Below are positions 42,522 to 50,126 of a stretch of 64,000 nt of DNA, one piece after another. The notes beneath the pieces are model-generated. The model did no database searches, had not been told where the DNA came from, and worked only from the letters and a program-made list of their open reading frames with translations. How positions within the stretch are numbered: position 1 is the stretch's first letter; the number at the start of each line of letters is the position of its first letter. The position numbers and the translations under genes were made by a program. The stretch spans positions 5,952,001 to 6,016,000 of the forward strand of contig NZ_AP022588.1 of the NCBI RefSeq assembly GCF_010731735.1, in the 5' to 3' direction. This DNA is from Mycolicibacterium sediminis (GTDB taxonomy: Bacteria > Actinomycetota > Actinomycetes > Mycobacteriales > Mycobacteriaceae).

Positions 42522-43346
42522 TCAGGCTCGCGAGAGTGCGGAGGCCTCGGCGACCTGCTCGTCGGTCGGCCGTACGCCGGTGTAGCGCTCGAACTGTTCG
42601 GCGGCCTGCAGGGCGATGACCTCCGCGCCGGTGATGACGCCGATCCCGACTGCGCGGGCCGCGACGATCAGCGGCGTCTCCGACGGCAGCGCGACGACGT
42701 CGAACACGGTCTTTGCAGCGCCGATGGTCGAGTCGTCGAACGCAAGATCGGTCTCCTCGCTGCCGCCCGCCATCCCGATCGGCGTCACGTTCACGATGAC
42801 ATCGGCCGTGCGGTCGCCGAGGTCGGTCGCGAAGGCGTAGCCCAACCGGTCGGCCAGGGCTGCCCCGGTCTCGGCGTTGCGCGCGACGATCGTCCCGGCG
42901 GCGAAACCGCTGTCGCGGAACGCCGCGCCCACCGCGCTGGCCATCCCGCCGCTGCCGCGGATCACCACCGCGTCACCCGGATCCAGACGGTGCTCGGAGA
43001 TCAGTCGCCGAATGGCGAGATAGTCGGTGTTGGAGGCGATCAGCCGGCCGTCGTCGTTGACGATGGTGTTGACCGAATTGATCACCCGAGCGGACTCCTC
43101 GACCTCGTCGACCAGCGCGATGACGTCCTCCTTGAACGGCATCGACACCGAGCACCCGCGGATCCCCAGTGCGCGCACACCGCCGATCGCCGCGGCGATG
43201 TCGGTGGTGGTGAACGCCTTATAGACGAAGTCGAGGCCGAGCACGTCGTACAGGTGGTTGTGGAACCTCGTACCGATGTTGCTGGGCCTGGCCGCCAGCG
43301 AGATGCAGAGCCGAGTGTCCTTGTTTAGGGGTGGTTGGGACGGCAT
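42522..43346 (-). CDS. Shikimate-dehydrogenase-like protein, atypical active site
   Basis: AroE-fold oxidoreductase, 274 residues. It keeps the catalytic Lys (SVSMPFKEDV), the NTxV segment (INSVNTIVN), SNTDY in place of NTDG, and a nucleotide loop RGSGGMASAV. The substrate-binding SxS of true AroE near the N-terminus is replaced by ARPSNIGTRFHN. It is therefore an AroE paralogue with a probably different substrate. The ATG shares one base with the stop of the upstream pat gene (TGATG), so the two are coupled. Confidence 0.85.
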   Translation of the reverse strand: MPSQPPLNKDTRLCISLAARPSNIGTRFHNHLYDVLGLDFVYKAFTTTDIAAAIGGVRALGIRGCSVSMPFKEDVIALVDEVEESARVINSVNTIVNDDGRLIASNTDYLAIRRLISEHRLDPGDAVVIRGSGGMASAVGAAFRDSGFAAGTIVARNAETGAALADRLGYAFATDLGDRTADVIVNVTPIGMAGGSEETDLAFDDSTIGAAKTVFDVVALPSETPLIVAARAVGIGVITGAEVIALQAAEQFERYTGVRPTDEQVAEASALSRA

Positions 43347-44338
43347 CAGCCGACCGCCCGCATCACTTGCTTTGCCAGCGAACGGATCTCGCGATACTGC
43401 GTGGGAGTCAGGGAGGTGTCTCGCAAGGTGGGCACGTCGACCACGGTAGTCACCACTCCCAGGTCGTCGCGATGCCACCGTGCACCGTGACGGTTGAGAA
43501 TGGCGCGCATGGCGTAATTGTCGGACAGCACCCGCGCACTGAACCGCTTCACGCCGTCGACGTGTGCGGCGACAGCCAGGGCATCCATGAGGAAGCTGCC
43601 GATCCCGCGCCGCTGATAGTCGTCGCCGACGAGGAACGCCACCTCGGCGACGTGCGGATCCTCCTCGCGGACGAAGCGCGCATCGGCCACGACGGGTCCG
43701 TCGGCGCCGTCGGTCATCACCCAGACGAAGTGGTCGACGTAGTCGACCTCGAAGAGGTAGCGCATCAACGACGGCGTGGGCGCCCTGGTGGTCTGGAAGC
43801 GCCGGTAGAACGTCTCGCTCGAGAACTGCACGGGGCCACGCGCGGTGCGCTCGTTGTCGCCGGGCAGCACCGGCCGCAGACACAGCTCCGACCCGTCGCG
43901 CAGCCCCACCGGGATCGGCGCGACGTAGCTCGCGAGTCGCTGACGCGCGGTGCGGACCAACTCGTCCAGCATGCACGGCGCTTCGAGCATGGTCGCAAAG
44001 GCATCCCGGCCGCCCACCCATCCGGTGAGCGGCTCGGCGGCGACCACGGTGGCGTTGCGCGGCGAATCCCGCAGGAGGGCAATCTCGCCGACGATCGCAC
44101 CGGGTCCGATGGTGACCGTGGCGTCGCCGTCGTCACCGGTGTGCGAGATCGTGACCCGGCCGCCGGAGACGAGCAGGAACGACACCGCCTGCTCGCCCTG
44201 GCGCATCAGCACCTCGCCGGGATCGGCCGTCAGCGGCCGCAGTTGCGCGGCAAGGGCCTCGAGCGTCGCGGTCGGGCATCCGGCGAAGAACCCCAGTGCA
44301 GCCAATTCGGCGGCGCCGACGATTCCTGATCCCGCCAC
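43346..44338 (-). CDS. pat: cAMP-regulated protein lysine acetyltransferase Pat
   Basis: 330 residues: an N-terminal cyclic-nucleotide-binding domain with the cAMP cassette GEIALLRDSPRNATV (about 84-98), and a C-terminal GNAT domain with VGDDYQRRGIGSFLMDAL as the acetyl-CoA loop. Orthologue of Rv0998, which acetylates acyl-CoA synthetases and related enzymes in response to cAMP. ATG start, 50 bases after the small secreted-protein gene on the same strand. Confidence 0.95.
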   Translation of the reverse strand: MAGSGIVGAAELAALGFFAGCPTATLEALAAQLRPLTADPGEVLMRQGEQAVSFLLVSGGRVTISHTGDDGDATVTIGPGAIVGEIALLRDSPRNATVVAAEPLTGWVGGRDAFATMLEAPCMLDELVRTARQRLASYVAPIPVGLRDGSELCLRPVLPGDNERTARGPVQFSSETFYRRFQTTRAPTPSLMRYLFEVDYVDHFVWVMTDGADGPVVADARFVREEDPHVAEVAFLVGDDYQRRGIGSFLMDALAVAAHVDGVKRFSARVLSDNYAMRAILNRHGARWHRDDLGVVTTVVDVPTLRDTSLTPTQYREIRSLAKQVMRAVG

Positions 44339-44388
44339 GCCCCGAGGCTACGGCGGGTACGGCGCGACGGGCAAGGACGTCAGGCCGA

Positions 44389-44637
44389 TCAGCCAGGCAG
44401 TCCCTGCTCCTCGGCGGGCAGCGGCGCGGGGCCCTTGATCTCGGGGGCCGCGGCGGGAATCGGCGCCTCACTCGGCGCCTTCGTGGCCGTGACGGTCACC
44501 CCGGTGCTCATGTCGCCGGCGACGGGGCCGGCGTCCGACGCGCTCTGGAGGACTCCTCCGATGACCGCCGCGGCGGTGACGGCGACGCCACCGATGATGG
44601 CTGCCAACGGTTTTGCGTTTGACGCATGTGCGTTCAC
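44389..44637 (-). CDS. Small secreted or anchored hypothetical protein
   Basis: 82 residues: one N-terminal hydrophobic helix (LAAIIGGVAVTAAAVIGGVL), then an Ala/Pro/Glu-rich tail. GTG is used because GAGGAGA stands seven bases upstream. No conserved domain recognised. It heads the minus-strand group followed by pat. Confidence 0.65.
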   Translation of the reverse strand: MNAHASNAKPLAAIIGGVAVTAAAVIGGVLQSASDAGPVAGDMSTGVTVTATKAPSEAPIPAAAPEIKGPAPLPAEEQGLPG

Positions 44638-44808
44638 GTTTCGTATCTCCTCGATGTGGTGACTTCGCTCCACCAGAGATAGAACCGACCGACCTACGTC
44701 ATACATTCCCCGAATCCCACCTTGGGTCCGATTCTTCTCGTCGGCACCGAGGTCCAGGGACGAGAAACGCGCCGGACGGATCGTCCGACGCGCACGGGAG
44801 GAACGGCT

Positions 44809-45273
44809 CTACGGCGTGATCGTCTCCATCGGCGGCCCGTTGAGAGCGCTGACAGCCCGATGAGCGACCGCCGTCGCCACCGCGGTGCCGTCGCGCACGA
44901 CCCCGACGATCGCCACCTCGTCGTCGACCGAGAACGTGCCCACCGCGTCACCCAGCTGGCTGCCGGAGGCGGTGATGGCGTTGGTCTGTGCCGTCACGGC
45001 ATACGTCCGTGCGACACCGTCTGCGCCACGTGCGGTCAGAGACGTCGGTGTCACCGCGACGAGGCGCCCCTCCTGGCTGATGGTCTGTGCCGCCGCCGAC
45101 GAGATGGTCGGAGCGGCTGCAGCCGGCGTGACACCGCCCGCGGTCCGGACCAGGACTGCTGCGACGATCGCCGCGAAGGCCACCGCGCAGGAGATGGAGA
45201 GGTAGATGGCCACCATGCGGCGCGTCTCCCGGTCGTACGTGCCGTGGTCTTGCCTGCGGTGCCTACTGCCCAT
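44809..45273 (-). CDS. Single-pass membrane protein, OB/beta-rich outer part
   Basis: 154 residues: a polar N-terminus, one transmembrane helix (IYLSISCAVAFAAIVAAVLV), an Ala/Thr linker, and a beta-rich domain (GRLVAVTPTSLTARGADGV, VDDEVAIVGVVRDG) like small DUF5666-type barrels. ATG at MGSRHRR is chosen; TTG at 45294 is possible. A SigF-like promoter lies just upstream. Function unknown. Confidence 0.7.
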   Translation of the reverse strand: MGSRHRRQDHGTYDRETRRMVAIYLSISCAVAFAAIVAAVLVRTAGGVTPAAAAPTISSAAAQTISQEGRLVAVTPTSLTARGADGVARTYAVTAQTNAITASGSQLGDAVGTFSVDDEVAIVGVVRDGTAVATAVAHRAVSALNGPPMETITP

Positions 45274-45315
45274 GTTCTGGGTCTCGCCTTCCAACGGTTG
45301 ACGTTGCTGCGTTGC

Positions 45316-45849
45316 TCAGCGGATACCCGGGCGTCCGGGCGGGAAAACACGCATCCACAGCGGAAAGACGATCCAGAAGGCAGTGAAGGCACCCACGGCG
45401 ATGCCGCCCGCCACCATTGCCGGCCCGTGACCCACGACGGCACCGAAGACGACCACCGTCGACCCGACCAGCGCGGCTCCCAGGAGCAGGAGACCGGCAT
45501 AGGTCATGCGGTGCGCAGCCGTCACCAGCGTGTCGAGGCGATGCCTACGGAATAGGACGCGATGCAGAGCCACTGGAGCGATGAGCACCACCGTGGCGGA
45601 CACCGACAGCGCGACCGTGCCGAGGAAGACCAGTCGGAGCCCGCGGTCGAGGACGTCGAACCGGGATTGGAAGGGGAGGGTCAGCAGAAAGCCGGTGAGT
45701 AGTTGCACGCCCGTCTGCACCACCCGCATCTCCTGGAGCAGACTCCCCCAATTGCGGTCGAGGCGTTCGGTCGGGGACTCGCTGCGATCGTCACCGGCCA
45801 CGCCGGCGGACTGCGCGCCAAGTGCGTCCCGGGCGATGAGGTCCGACAC
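45316..45849 (-). CDS. DUF6328-like four-helix membrane protein
   Basis: 177 residues. The signature RLDRNWGSLLQEMRVVQTGV and LLTGFLLTLPFQSRF is that of DUF6328, actinobacterial proteins with four helices and no known function. Second GTG (VSDLIARDAL) chosen because GGAGGTGA lies six bases upstream. A SigF-like promoter with GGGCAT as -10 is 40 bases upstream. It is followed by the gene at 45273 with its own promoter inside this gene's 3' end. Confidence 0.78.
   Translation of the reverse strand: MSDLIARDALGAQSAGVAGDDRSESPTERLDRNWGSLLQEMRVVQTGVQLLTGFLLTLPFQSRFDVLDRGLRLVFLGTVALSVSATVVLIAPVALHRVLFRRHRLDTLVTAAHRMTYAGLLLLGAALVGSTVVVFGAVVGHGPAMVAGGIAVGAFTAFWIVFPLWMRVFPPGRPGIR
45323..45348 (-). 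promoter_or_regulatory. SigF-like promoter (GTTT-N16-GGGTAT)
   Basis: Minus strand GTTT at 45348-45345, 16 bases, GGGTAT at 45328-45323, inside the end of the DUF6328 gene. The expected transcript start is about 43 bases before the gene at 45273. Confidence 0.7.
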
Positions 45850-45889
45850 CGCACTCACCTCCGCGAAGACGACGTTCAAGTGGCATCGG

Positions 45890-45914
45890 ATGCCCGATCG
45901 GCGGCCCGGCAAAC
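45890..45914 (-). promoter_or_regulatory. SigF-like promoter (GTTT-N15-GGGCAT)
   Basis: Minus strand GTTT at 45914-45911, 15 bases, GGGCAT at 45895-45890. One change from the consensus -10. It would start transcription about 35 bases before the DUF6328 gene. Confidence 0.5.
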
Positions 45915-46012
45915 ACACCGGTGACCACCGGCGCGGATGCAACCCGTGAAGACCCTGAGGACTGCGCAAAAGTGATTGTCCGGCGCACGTTGCGGTATTA
46001 GAGTCTCAACCA

Positions 46013-46029
46013 GGTTGAAAGCACAGCCG
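46013..46029 (+). promoter_or_regulatory. Shared element GGTTGA-N5-CAGCCG, copy 1
   Basis: GGTTGA and CAGCCG five bases apart, 108 bases upstream of the STAS gene. The same element precedes the second STAS gene and the phosphatase gene. GGTTGA is also the right half of a 13-base palindrome, TCAACCAGGTTGA (46006-46018). No SigF or SigA -10 follows it. Confidence 0.55.
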
Positions 46030-46136
46030 CAGTACCGCCTCACCCGACGAATCCGTCACCAACTGCGAGCGGTCGCTTTCAGCAACAGGGCCCACTCCCC
46101 TTGGCGTGATGTCGAACCCCAAGATAGGAGTCTGCG

Positions 46137-46559
46137 GTGTCCAATCCATTCCGCGCGACTCGCGACACGCTCCCCTGCCGCCGTGGCGCTCACTTCGAGG
46201 CCGGTCAGATCGGGCCCTCGATAGCCCTGCACTCGATCACCGGCGAGATCGACGCCGCCAATGCCACCGCAGTCTCGCAATTCGTGGAGGCGAACCTCGG
46301 TGGCGCCGGACGGCTCATCCTCGACCTGCGCGGCCTGACATTCTGTGGCACGCACGGCTTTTCGGCGATTCACCGGGTCAACGTGATCAGTTCCCGGCAG
46401 GCCACGAGCCTAGCGATACTGGCAGGCGACGAAGTAGATCGGATCCTGCGGATCTGCGACCCCGGCGGTGGCCTCCCGGTCGTACGGACGCTGGAGGCGG
46501 CGATCAGTGCCGTGGCTTCTCCGGCTTCGCCGCACCTGAGGCTCGTCGCAGGCGATTGA
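46137..46559 (+). CDS. STAS-domain anti-anti-sigma factor
   Basis: 140 residues, one STAS domain (SpoIIAA/RsbV fold): GEIDAANATAVSQFVE, LILDLRGLTFCGTHGFSAI, and a late helix. Partner-switching proteins of this kind bind and displace anti-sigma kinases such as RsbW; the phosphorylated Ser/Thr would be near the Thr in FCGTHGF. GTG with AGGAG upstream. Its 3' end overlaps a convergent gene. Together with the second STAS gene at 49713 and the GAF-SpoIIE gene at 55319 it points to a local stress-switch module. Confidence 0.88.
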   Translation: MSNPFRATRDTLPCRRGAHFEAGQIGPSIALHSITGEIDAANATAVSQFVEANLGGAGRLILDLRGLTFCGTHGFSAIHRVNVISSRQATSLAILAGDEVDRILRICDPGGGLPVVRTLEAAISAVASPASPHLRLVAGD

Positions 46560-46836
46560 GGTTGAACCCTCGAAACTCCGCGCGATAGACCTTCTTCTCC
46601 TCGGGATCCATCGACGTCATGCGCCAGCCGCCCGCCTGCTTGCCGCTGCGCGCCATCATCCAGTAACCGCCGCCGCACAACGCCACGGCGGCCACCAACA
46701 GCGCAATGGTCCGTAGCCACCCGCTGTCCCCGCCCGCGACTGCCAGCAGGATGCCGAACGTCGCCACACCGCCGCCGATGCACACCAGCCCCAGCAGCGG
46801 GACCCAGTAGTTCGAGATTCCCGGTCGCTTCGCCAT
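46504..46836 (-). CDS. Small two-helix membrane protein
   Basis: 110 residues with two hydrophobic helices (LLGLVCIGGGVATFGILLAV, IALLVAAVALCGGGYWMMA) and a basic C-terminus. It starts ten bases after the UsfY-like gene and shares its SigF-like promoter. No family recognised. Confidence 0.72.
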   Translation of the reverse strand: MAKRPGISNYWVPLLGLVCIGGGVATFGILLAVAGGDSGWLRTIALLVAAVALCGGGYWMMARSGKQAGGWRMTSMDPEEKKVYRAEFRGFNLNRLRRASGAAKPEKPRH

Positions 46837-46846
46837 CGTGGTGTCC

Positions 46847-47170
46847 TCAGCTGGTGGGCGGTTGGGCTACGACGTCCGAGTCGACGCGTGGGTTCTTGTC
46901 GGCCCACTCCAACTCCTGCCTGCGCACTCGACGGTGGGCCAGAAAGAGCCAGGTGCCGCCGGCGATGAAGGCGACCGCGGAAACCGACACGCAGATGACT
47001 CCGGCCATCGTCCCGCCCGACGCGAAGGCCGCGAGTCCGATGAACAGCGAGACGACGCCGAGCGCCACTCCGATGAGCCCCGGGGCGTTGTGGCCGTTCT
47101 TCATGCTCTCGCCGGCGTGCTGTCGGGTGGTTCGTGCGTGATCGACGGGATCACGTGACGTGTCGCCCAT
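46847..47170 (-). CDS. usfY: UsfY-like stress protein
   Basis: 107 residues with two membrane helices. The N-terminus MGDTSRDPVDHARTTRQHAGES matches that of UsfY, encoded upstream of rsbW-sigF in mycobacteria and itself SigF-dependent. This is a paralogue outside the sigF locus, since no rsbW or sigF is in the window. A near-perfect SigF-like promoter stands 39 bases upstream. Function of UsfY is unknown. Confidence 0.78.
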   Translation of the reverse strand: MGDTSRDPVDHARTTRQHAGESMKNGHNAPGLIGVALGVVSLFIGLAAFASGGTMAGVICVSVSAVAFIAGGTWLFLAHRRVRRQELEWADKNPRVDSDVVAQPPTS

Positions 47171-47208
47171 GGTTCACCTCGTGTCTTCGACTGTCGCGTG
47201 CGAATCGG

Positions 47209-47234
47209 ATACCCGTCGGCCCCGTGGCGAAACC
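47209..47234 (-). promoter_or_regulatory. SigF-like promoter (GGTTT-N15-GGGTAT)
   Basis: Minus strand GGTTT at 47234-47230, 15 bases, GGGTAT at 47214-47209: the full mycobacterial SigF pattern, upstream of the UsfY-like gene. This is the strongest example in the window. Confidence 0.8.
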
Positions 47235-47248
47235 GGCCGCGGGGGCAC

Positions 47249-48118
47249 TCAGGACACCGTCGTGGACGAGCCGCTGGAGATGCCCGATCGCCGCAGATTC
47301 GCCACGACCAGCTGACGCAACCGGCGCCCGGCGTCGAACTGCTTGCCGGGCAGGGTTCGCGCCACCATCCGGAGCCTGACCTCGTCGACTCCGATGCTCT
47401 CGACCCCCATCAGTGCGGGTTCGTCGAGCAGCAGTTCGGGCAGGCCGTCGTCCAACATCGCCTGCTTAGCGACGTCGCGAAGCACCTCGTTGACGCGGTT
47501 GAGGTCGGCGGACGTGGGCACCGGGATGTCGACGACGGCGCGCGCCCAATCCTTGGACAGGTTCTGGGCCTTCACGATCTGACCGTTCGGCACGGTGAAG
47601 ACCTCGCCGTCGCTCGTCCGCAGTTTCGTCACCCGTAGCGTCACGTCCTCGACGGTTCCGCGCGCGTCCTTGGACGATCCGGTGATGGTGAGCTGCACCA
47701 GGTCTCCGAAGCCGTACTGCTTTTCGGTGATCACGAAGAAGCCGCTCAGGAGGTCCTGCACCAGTCGCTGGGCGCCGAAGCCGAGGGCGGCGCCCAGGAC
47801 GGCAGCGGGAGCCACGAGCGACCCCAGGGGAAGGCCGAGCGTGTTGAGGACGTCGACGGCGACGACCGCGTAGAGCACGGCGATCGCGACCGACGAGATG
47901 ACCGCTGCCAGCGCCCGGCGATGCTTCACGGTCTCCGACGGCACGGCACCGTCGGTGGGCCCGCCGCGCGCCAGTCTGCGACTGATCCCCTTGGCCACGA
48001 ACCTGATGACGCGGGTGGCGAGGATGGCGGCGATGACCACCAGCACGACGTGCAGGCCGCGGGTGGCGATCCACTCCCCGATGGGCGACGACCACGCGTG
48101 GCGCAGCGCGTCCGTCAC
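47249..48118 (-). CDS. MscS-family mechanosensitive channel
   Basis: Small-conductance channel of 289 residues that releases solutes on osmotic downshock. N-terminal helices, then the pore helix and beta domain signature (GAALGFGAQRLVQDLLSGFFVITEKQYGFGD split by the pore bend) and VPNGQIVKAQNLS. GTG overlaps the stop of a small upstream gene as GTGA, so it is translated with it. A SigF-like promoter precedes the pair. Confidence 0.9.
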   Translation of the reverse strand: MTDALRHAWSSPIGEWIATRGLHVVLVVIAAILATRVIRFVAKGISRRLARGGPTDGAVPSETVKHRRALAAVISSVAIAVLYAVVAVDVLNTLGLPLGSLVAPAAVLGAALGFGAQRLVQDLLSGFFVITEKQYGFGDLVQLTITGSSKDARGTVEDVTLRVTKLRTSDGEVFTVPNGQIVKAQNLSKDWARAVVDIPVPTSADLNRVNEVLRDVAKQAMLDDGLPELLLDEPALMGVESIGVDEVRLRMVARTLPGKQFDAGRRLRQLVVANLRRSGISSGSSTTVS

Positions 48119-48288
48119 CTGGCGGGGTCGTTCCGCCGCGCCGCATTGGCGGTGACCGCATCGCGAGCGCCCTCGGCGTCCGCGACCCGCCGCATCTCCC
48201 GCCGTTCGGCGTTGGCCTCGTCGAGGTCCGCCCCGCCTGGCGGGGCACTGCGCCCGACGGTCTCCCGGGCGTCGTCGTGATCGACCAC
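48115..48288 (-). CDS. 57-residue charged protein coupled to MscS gene
   Basis: A short gene read from GTG with AAGGAG five bases upstream and its TGA overlapping the MscS GTG. The product is hydrophilic, rich in Asp, Arg and Ala (MVDHDDARETVGRS, then EANAERREMRRVADAEG), with a likely helical second half and no membrane segment. The coupling and ribosome-binding site support it as real. Function unknown. Confidence 0.6.
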   Translation of the reverse strand: MVDHDDARETVGRSAPPGGADLDEANAERREMRRVADAEGARDAVTANAARRNDPAR

Positions 48289-48365
48289 GGTCGCTCCTTC
48301 GTCCTCGTCGTCCGCGCGGGATTGACGACGGTGAGGGCTCCCGCGCTCGTCGGCCCGGTGTCGGC

Positions 48366-48390
48366 GTTCCCTGGACCGGACGTGCAAAAC
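48366..48390 (-). promoter_or_regulatory. SigF-like promoter (GTTT-N15-GGGAAC)
   Basis: Minus strand GTTT at 48390-48387, 15 bases, GGGAAC at 48371-48366, about 78 bases upstream of the 57-residue gene and mscS. The -10 is a GGGAA variant, also seen at 63123-63147. Confidence 0.5.
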
Positions 48391-48452
48391 ACCACTGTCC
48401 GGGCGCACGGCACCGGCGTTTCGCCACGGCGTGGCGGGGCACCCGTCCGTCC

Positions 48453-49130
48453 ATGGTCAATCCCGCCGTGCTCTTCGACATCGACGGAACGCTCGTCGAC
48501 ACCAACTACCTCCACGTTCACGCGTGGCACCGGGCATTCGTCGAGGTCGGCGTCCAGGTCGAGTCCTGGCGCATCCACCATCGGATCGGGATGGACGGCG
48601 GGTCGCTGCTCGAGGAACTGCTGCCCGACGCGTCGGAGGACGAGAAGTCACGTGCGAAGGATCTGCACACGCAGTACTACCAGGAGTCGTCGGGCCTGAT
48701 CAGGCCACTCGCCTCGGGCCGGAAGCTGCTGGACGCGGTCGCCGAGCTGGGCCTGCAGGTCGTGCTCGCCACGTCGGCACCCGAGAACGAACTGGCGATC
48801 CTGCGTGACGTCCTCGACGAGGAGGACGTCGTCTCCGCCGTCACGTCGTCGGAGGACGTCGAGACCGCCAAGCCGCGGCCGGACATCGTGGCCGTCGCGC
48901 TCGAACGTGCCGGCGTCCCCGCCGAGCGCGCGGTGTTCGTGGGCGACACGGTGTGGGACGTCCGTGCGGCGGCGCGGGCCGGCGTGGAGTGCATCGCGTT
49001 GCGCAGCGGCGGCATCGGTGAGCGCGAACTGTCGGCCGAAGGTGCCGTGACGGTGTTCGACGACCCCGACGACCTTCGCAAAGGACTGCGGGACAGCCCG
49101 ATCGGGAAGCTGGCGGCTCTGGCGAACTGA
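48453..49130 (+). CDS. HAD-family phosphatase (phosphoglycolate/beta-PGM-like)
   Basis: 225 residues. Catalytic FDIDGTLVDTN with the nucleophile Asp9 and acid Asp11, a helical cap, VVLATSAPENE (motif II), the Lys in AKPRPD (motif III) and VGDTVWDVRAAARAG (motif IV). Likely acts on a small phosphorylated metabolite; the substrate cannot be told. Divergent from the mscS operon. Confidence 0.9.
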   Translation: MVNPAVLFDIDGTLVDTNYLHVHAWHRAFVEVGVQVESWRIHHRIGMDGGSLLEELLPDASEDEKSRAKDLHTQYYQESSGLIRPLASGRKLLDAVAELGLQVVLATSAPENELAILRDVLDEEDVVSAVTSSEDVETAKPRPDIVAVALERAGVPAERAVFVGDTVWDVRAAARAGVECIALRSGGIGERELSAEGAVTVFDDPDDLRKGLRDSPIGKLAALAN

Positions 49131-49134
49131 CCGG

Positions 49135-49374
49135 TCAGGGAGTCAGGACCGGCAGTTCGCCGGCGAGTCCCGCGGTGGAGTCACTCGTCGAGACGGTGGG
49201 GTCGACCGGCGGTGGGCCGAACTCCGGCGATCCCGCGTACGGCAGAGTCGCACCGATGAAGTAGACGACCGCCGCCGAGATCACCACTGCGAGCAGCAGC
49301 AGTGCCGCGCCCGCCGCGACGACGAATGCAGGCCCGTCTGGGCGTGATCCACGTGCCTGAAACTTCGCTTCCAT
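49135..49374 (-). CDS. Small single-pass membrane protein
   Basis: 79 residues: a basic N-terminus, one long helix (FVVAAGAALLLLAVVISAAVVYFIG), and a Pro/Ser-rich outer tail. ATG with GGAAGAGA upstream; longer in-frame starts are not supported. A SigF-like promoter lies 45 bases upstream. No family recognised. Confidence 0.7.
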   Translation of the reverse strand: MEAKFQARGSRPDGPAFVVAAGAALLLLAVVISAAVVYFIGATLPYAGSPEFGPPPVDPTVSTSDSTAGLAGELPVLTP

Positions 49375-49418
49375 CGCCGTTCTCTTCCCGAAATGCCGCG
49401 GTGACCGATGCGCTACCA

Positions 49419-49444
49419 GTACCCCCGCCGCAGCCTGGAGAAAC
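49419..49444 (-). promoter_or_regulatory. SigF-like promoter (GTTT-N16-GGGTAC)
   Basis: Minus strand GTTT at 49444-49441, 16 bases, GGGTAC at 49424-49419; full consensus. Expected start about 38 bases before the small membrane-protein gene. Confidence 0.72.
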
Positions 49445-49600
49445 TTCGCCCCGTTGCGGGGCGACGGAATCCGTGGGTCGGTGGCAGAGCGGCGCTCGTA
49501 GCTGAAGGTCGCGCGGCACGTAACCCGGCGCTCATCTGCGCTTTCCGGCCTTCGGTCAGCGTATTGCCCGGCTGCTGATTCCGCACTAGCCTCATCCTCG

Positions 49601-49617
49601 GGTTGAGCGAACAGCCG
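49601..49617 (+). promoter_or_regulatory. Shared element GGTTGA-N5-CAGCCG, copy 2
   Basis: Same element as at 46013, 96 bases upstream of the second STAS gene. Over 21 bases the two copies agree at 18 positions. Confidence 0.55.
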
Positions 49618-49712
49618 CAGTGACGTCACCGGCGGCCGGAACGGCTTCATCCGCGGACCCCGACCCCTGACGTGAATTCCGGTACGAACCGCTTCTACCG
49701 ATGGAGGATCTC

Positions 49713-50126
49713 GTGTCGATCGCCATGGCGGCCCGCCCGCTCGAGACCCTGCCTCAGGGCGCCCTGCGCCTCACCCGCGGCTCGCTGGCCTCGGCGCAGC
49801 TGATCACGGCCCGCGGCGAGCTGGACGCGCAGACCGCCCGGACCCTCGTCGACGTCGTCGACGACGTCGCGCGCAGTCACACGGCCCTGATCGTGGACCT
49901 CGGCCCGCTGGCCTTCTTCGGCACCGAGGGGCTGTGGGCGCTGAATCGCATCCGGGCGGCGTGCGCCAAGCATCACGTCTCCGTCGCTATCGTGGCCGGC
50001 CCGGAGGTGCGGCGGGTCCTGCGCGTCTGCGACCCGCATGGCGCGCTCGGCGTCGTCACGACGCTGGACGACGCCGCATCCGCCCTGACCGTCGGCGCGT
50101 CCGGCTGCTCGGCACCGGCGCTCTAG
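49713..50126 (+). CDS. STAS-domain anti-anti-sigma factor (second copy)
   Basis: 137 residues, one STAS domain: ARGELDAQTARTLVDVVDDV, ALIVDLGPLAFFGTEGLWAL, then VRRVLRVCDPHG. It shares with the other STAS protein the RICDPGG/RVCDPHG segment and the upstream element, so the two are paralogues. GTG is chosen with GGAGG five bases upstream. The residue at the usual phosphorylation site is Thr in FFGTEG. Its 3' end overlaps the convergent methyltransferase gene by four bases. Confidence 0.87.
   Translation: MSIAMAARPLETLPQGALRLTRGSLASAQLITARGELDAQTARTLVDVVDDVARSHTALIVDLGPLAFFGTEGLWALNRIRAACAKHHVSVAIVAGPEVRRVLRVCDPHGALGVVTTLDDAASALTVGASGCSAPAL

Larger units (their letters stand above)
49375..49712. 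other. Divergent intergenic region with hairpin and two regulatory signals
   Basis: No gene. On the minus strand a SigF-like promoter (49419-49444) serves the small membrane protein. A strong hairpin, TCGCCCCG/CGGGGCGA with a three-base loop, spans 49446-49464 just upstream of that promoter. The GGTTGA-N5-CAGCCG element for the STAS gene is at 49601-49617. Confidence 0.6.

Noticed and set aside
46006..46018. TCAACCAGGTTGA palindrome as a stand-alone operator
   Set aside because: It occurs once. Half of it belongs to the shared GGTTGA element, which is better supported by three copies.
49446..49464. Hairpin as a Rho-independent terminator
   Set aside because: No T run follows on either strand and it lies between divergent genes, where no terminator is needed.
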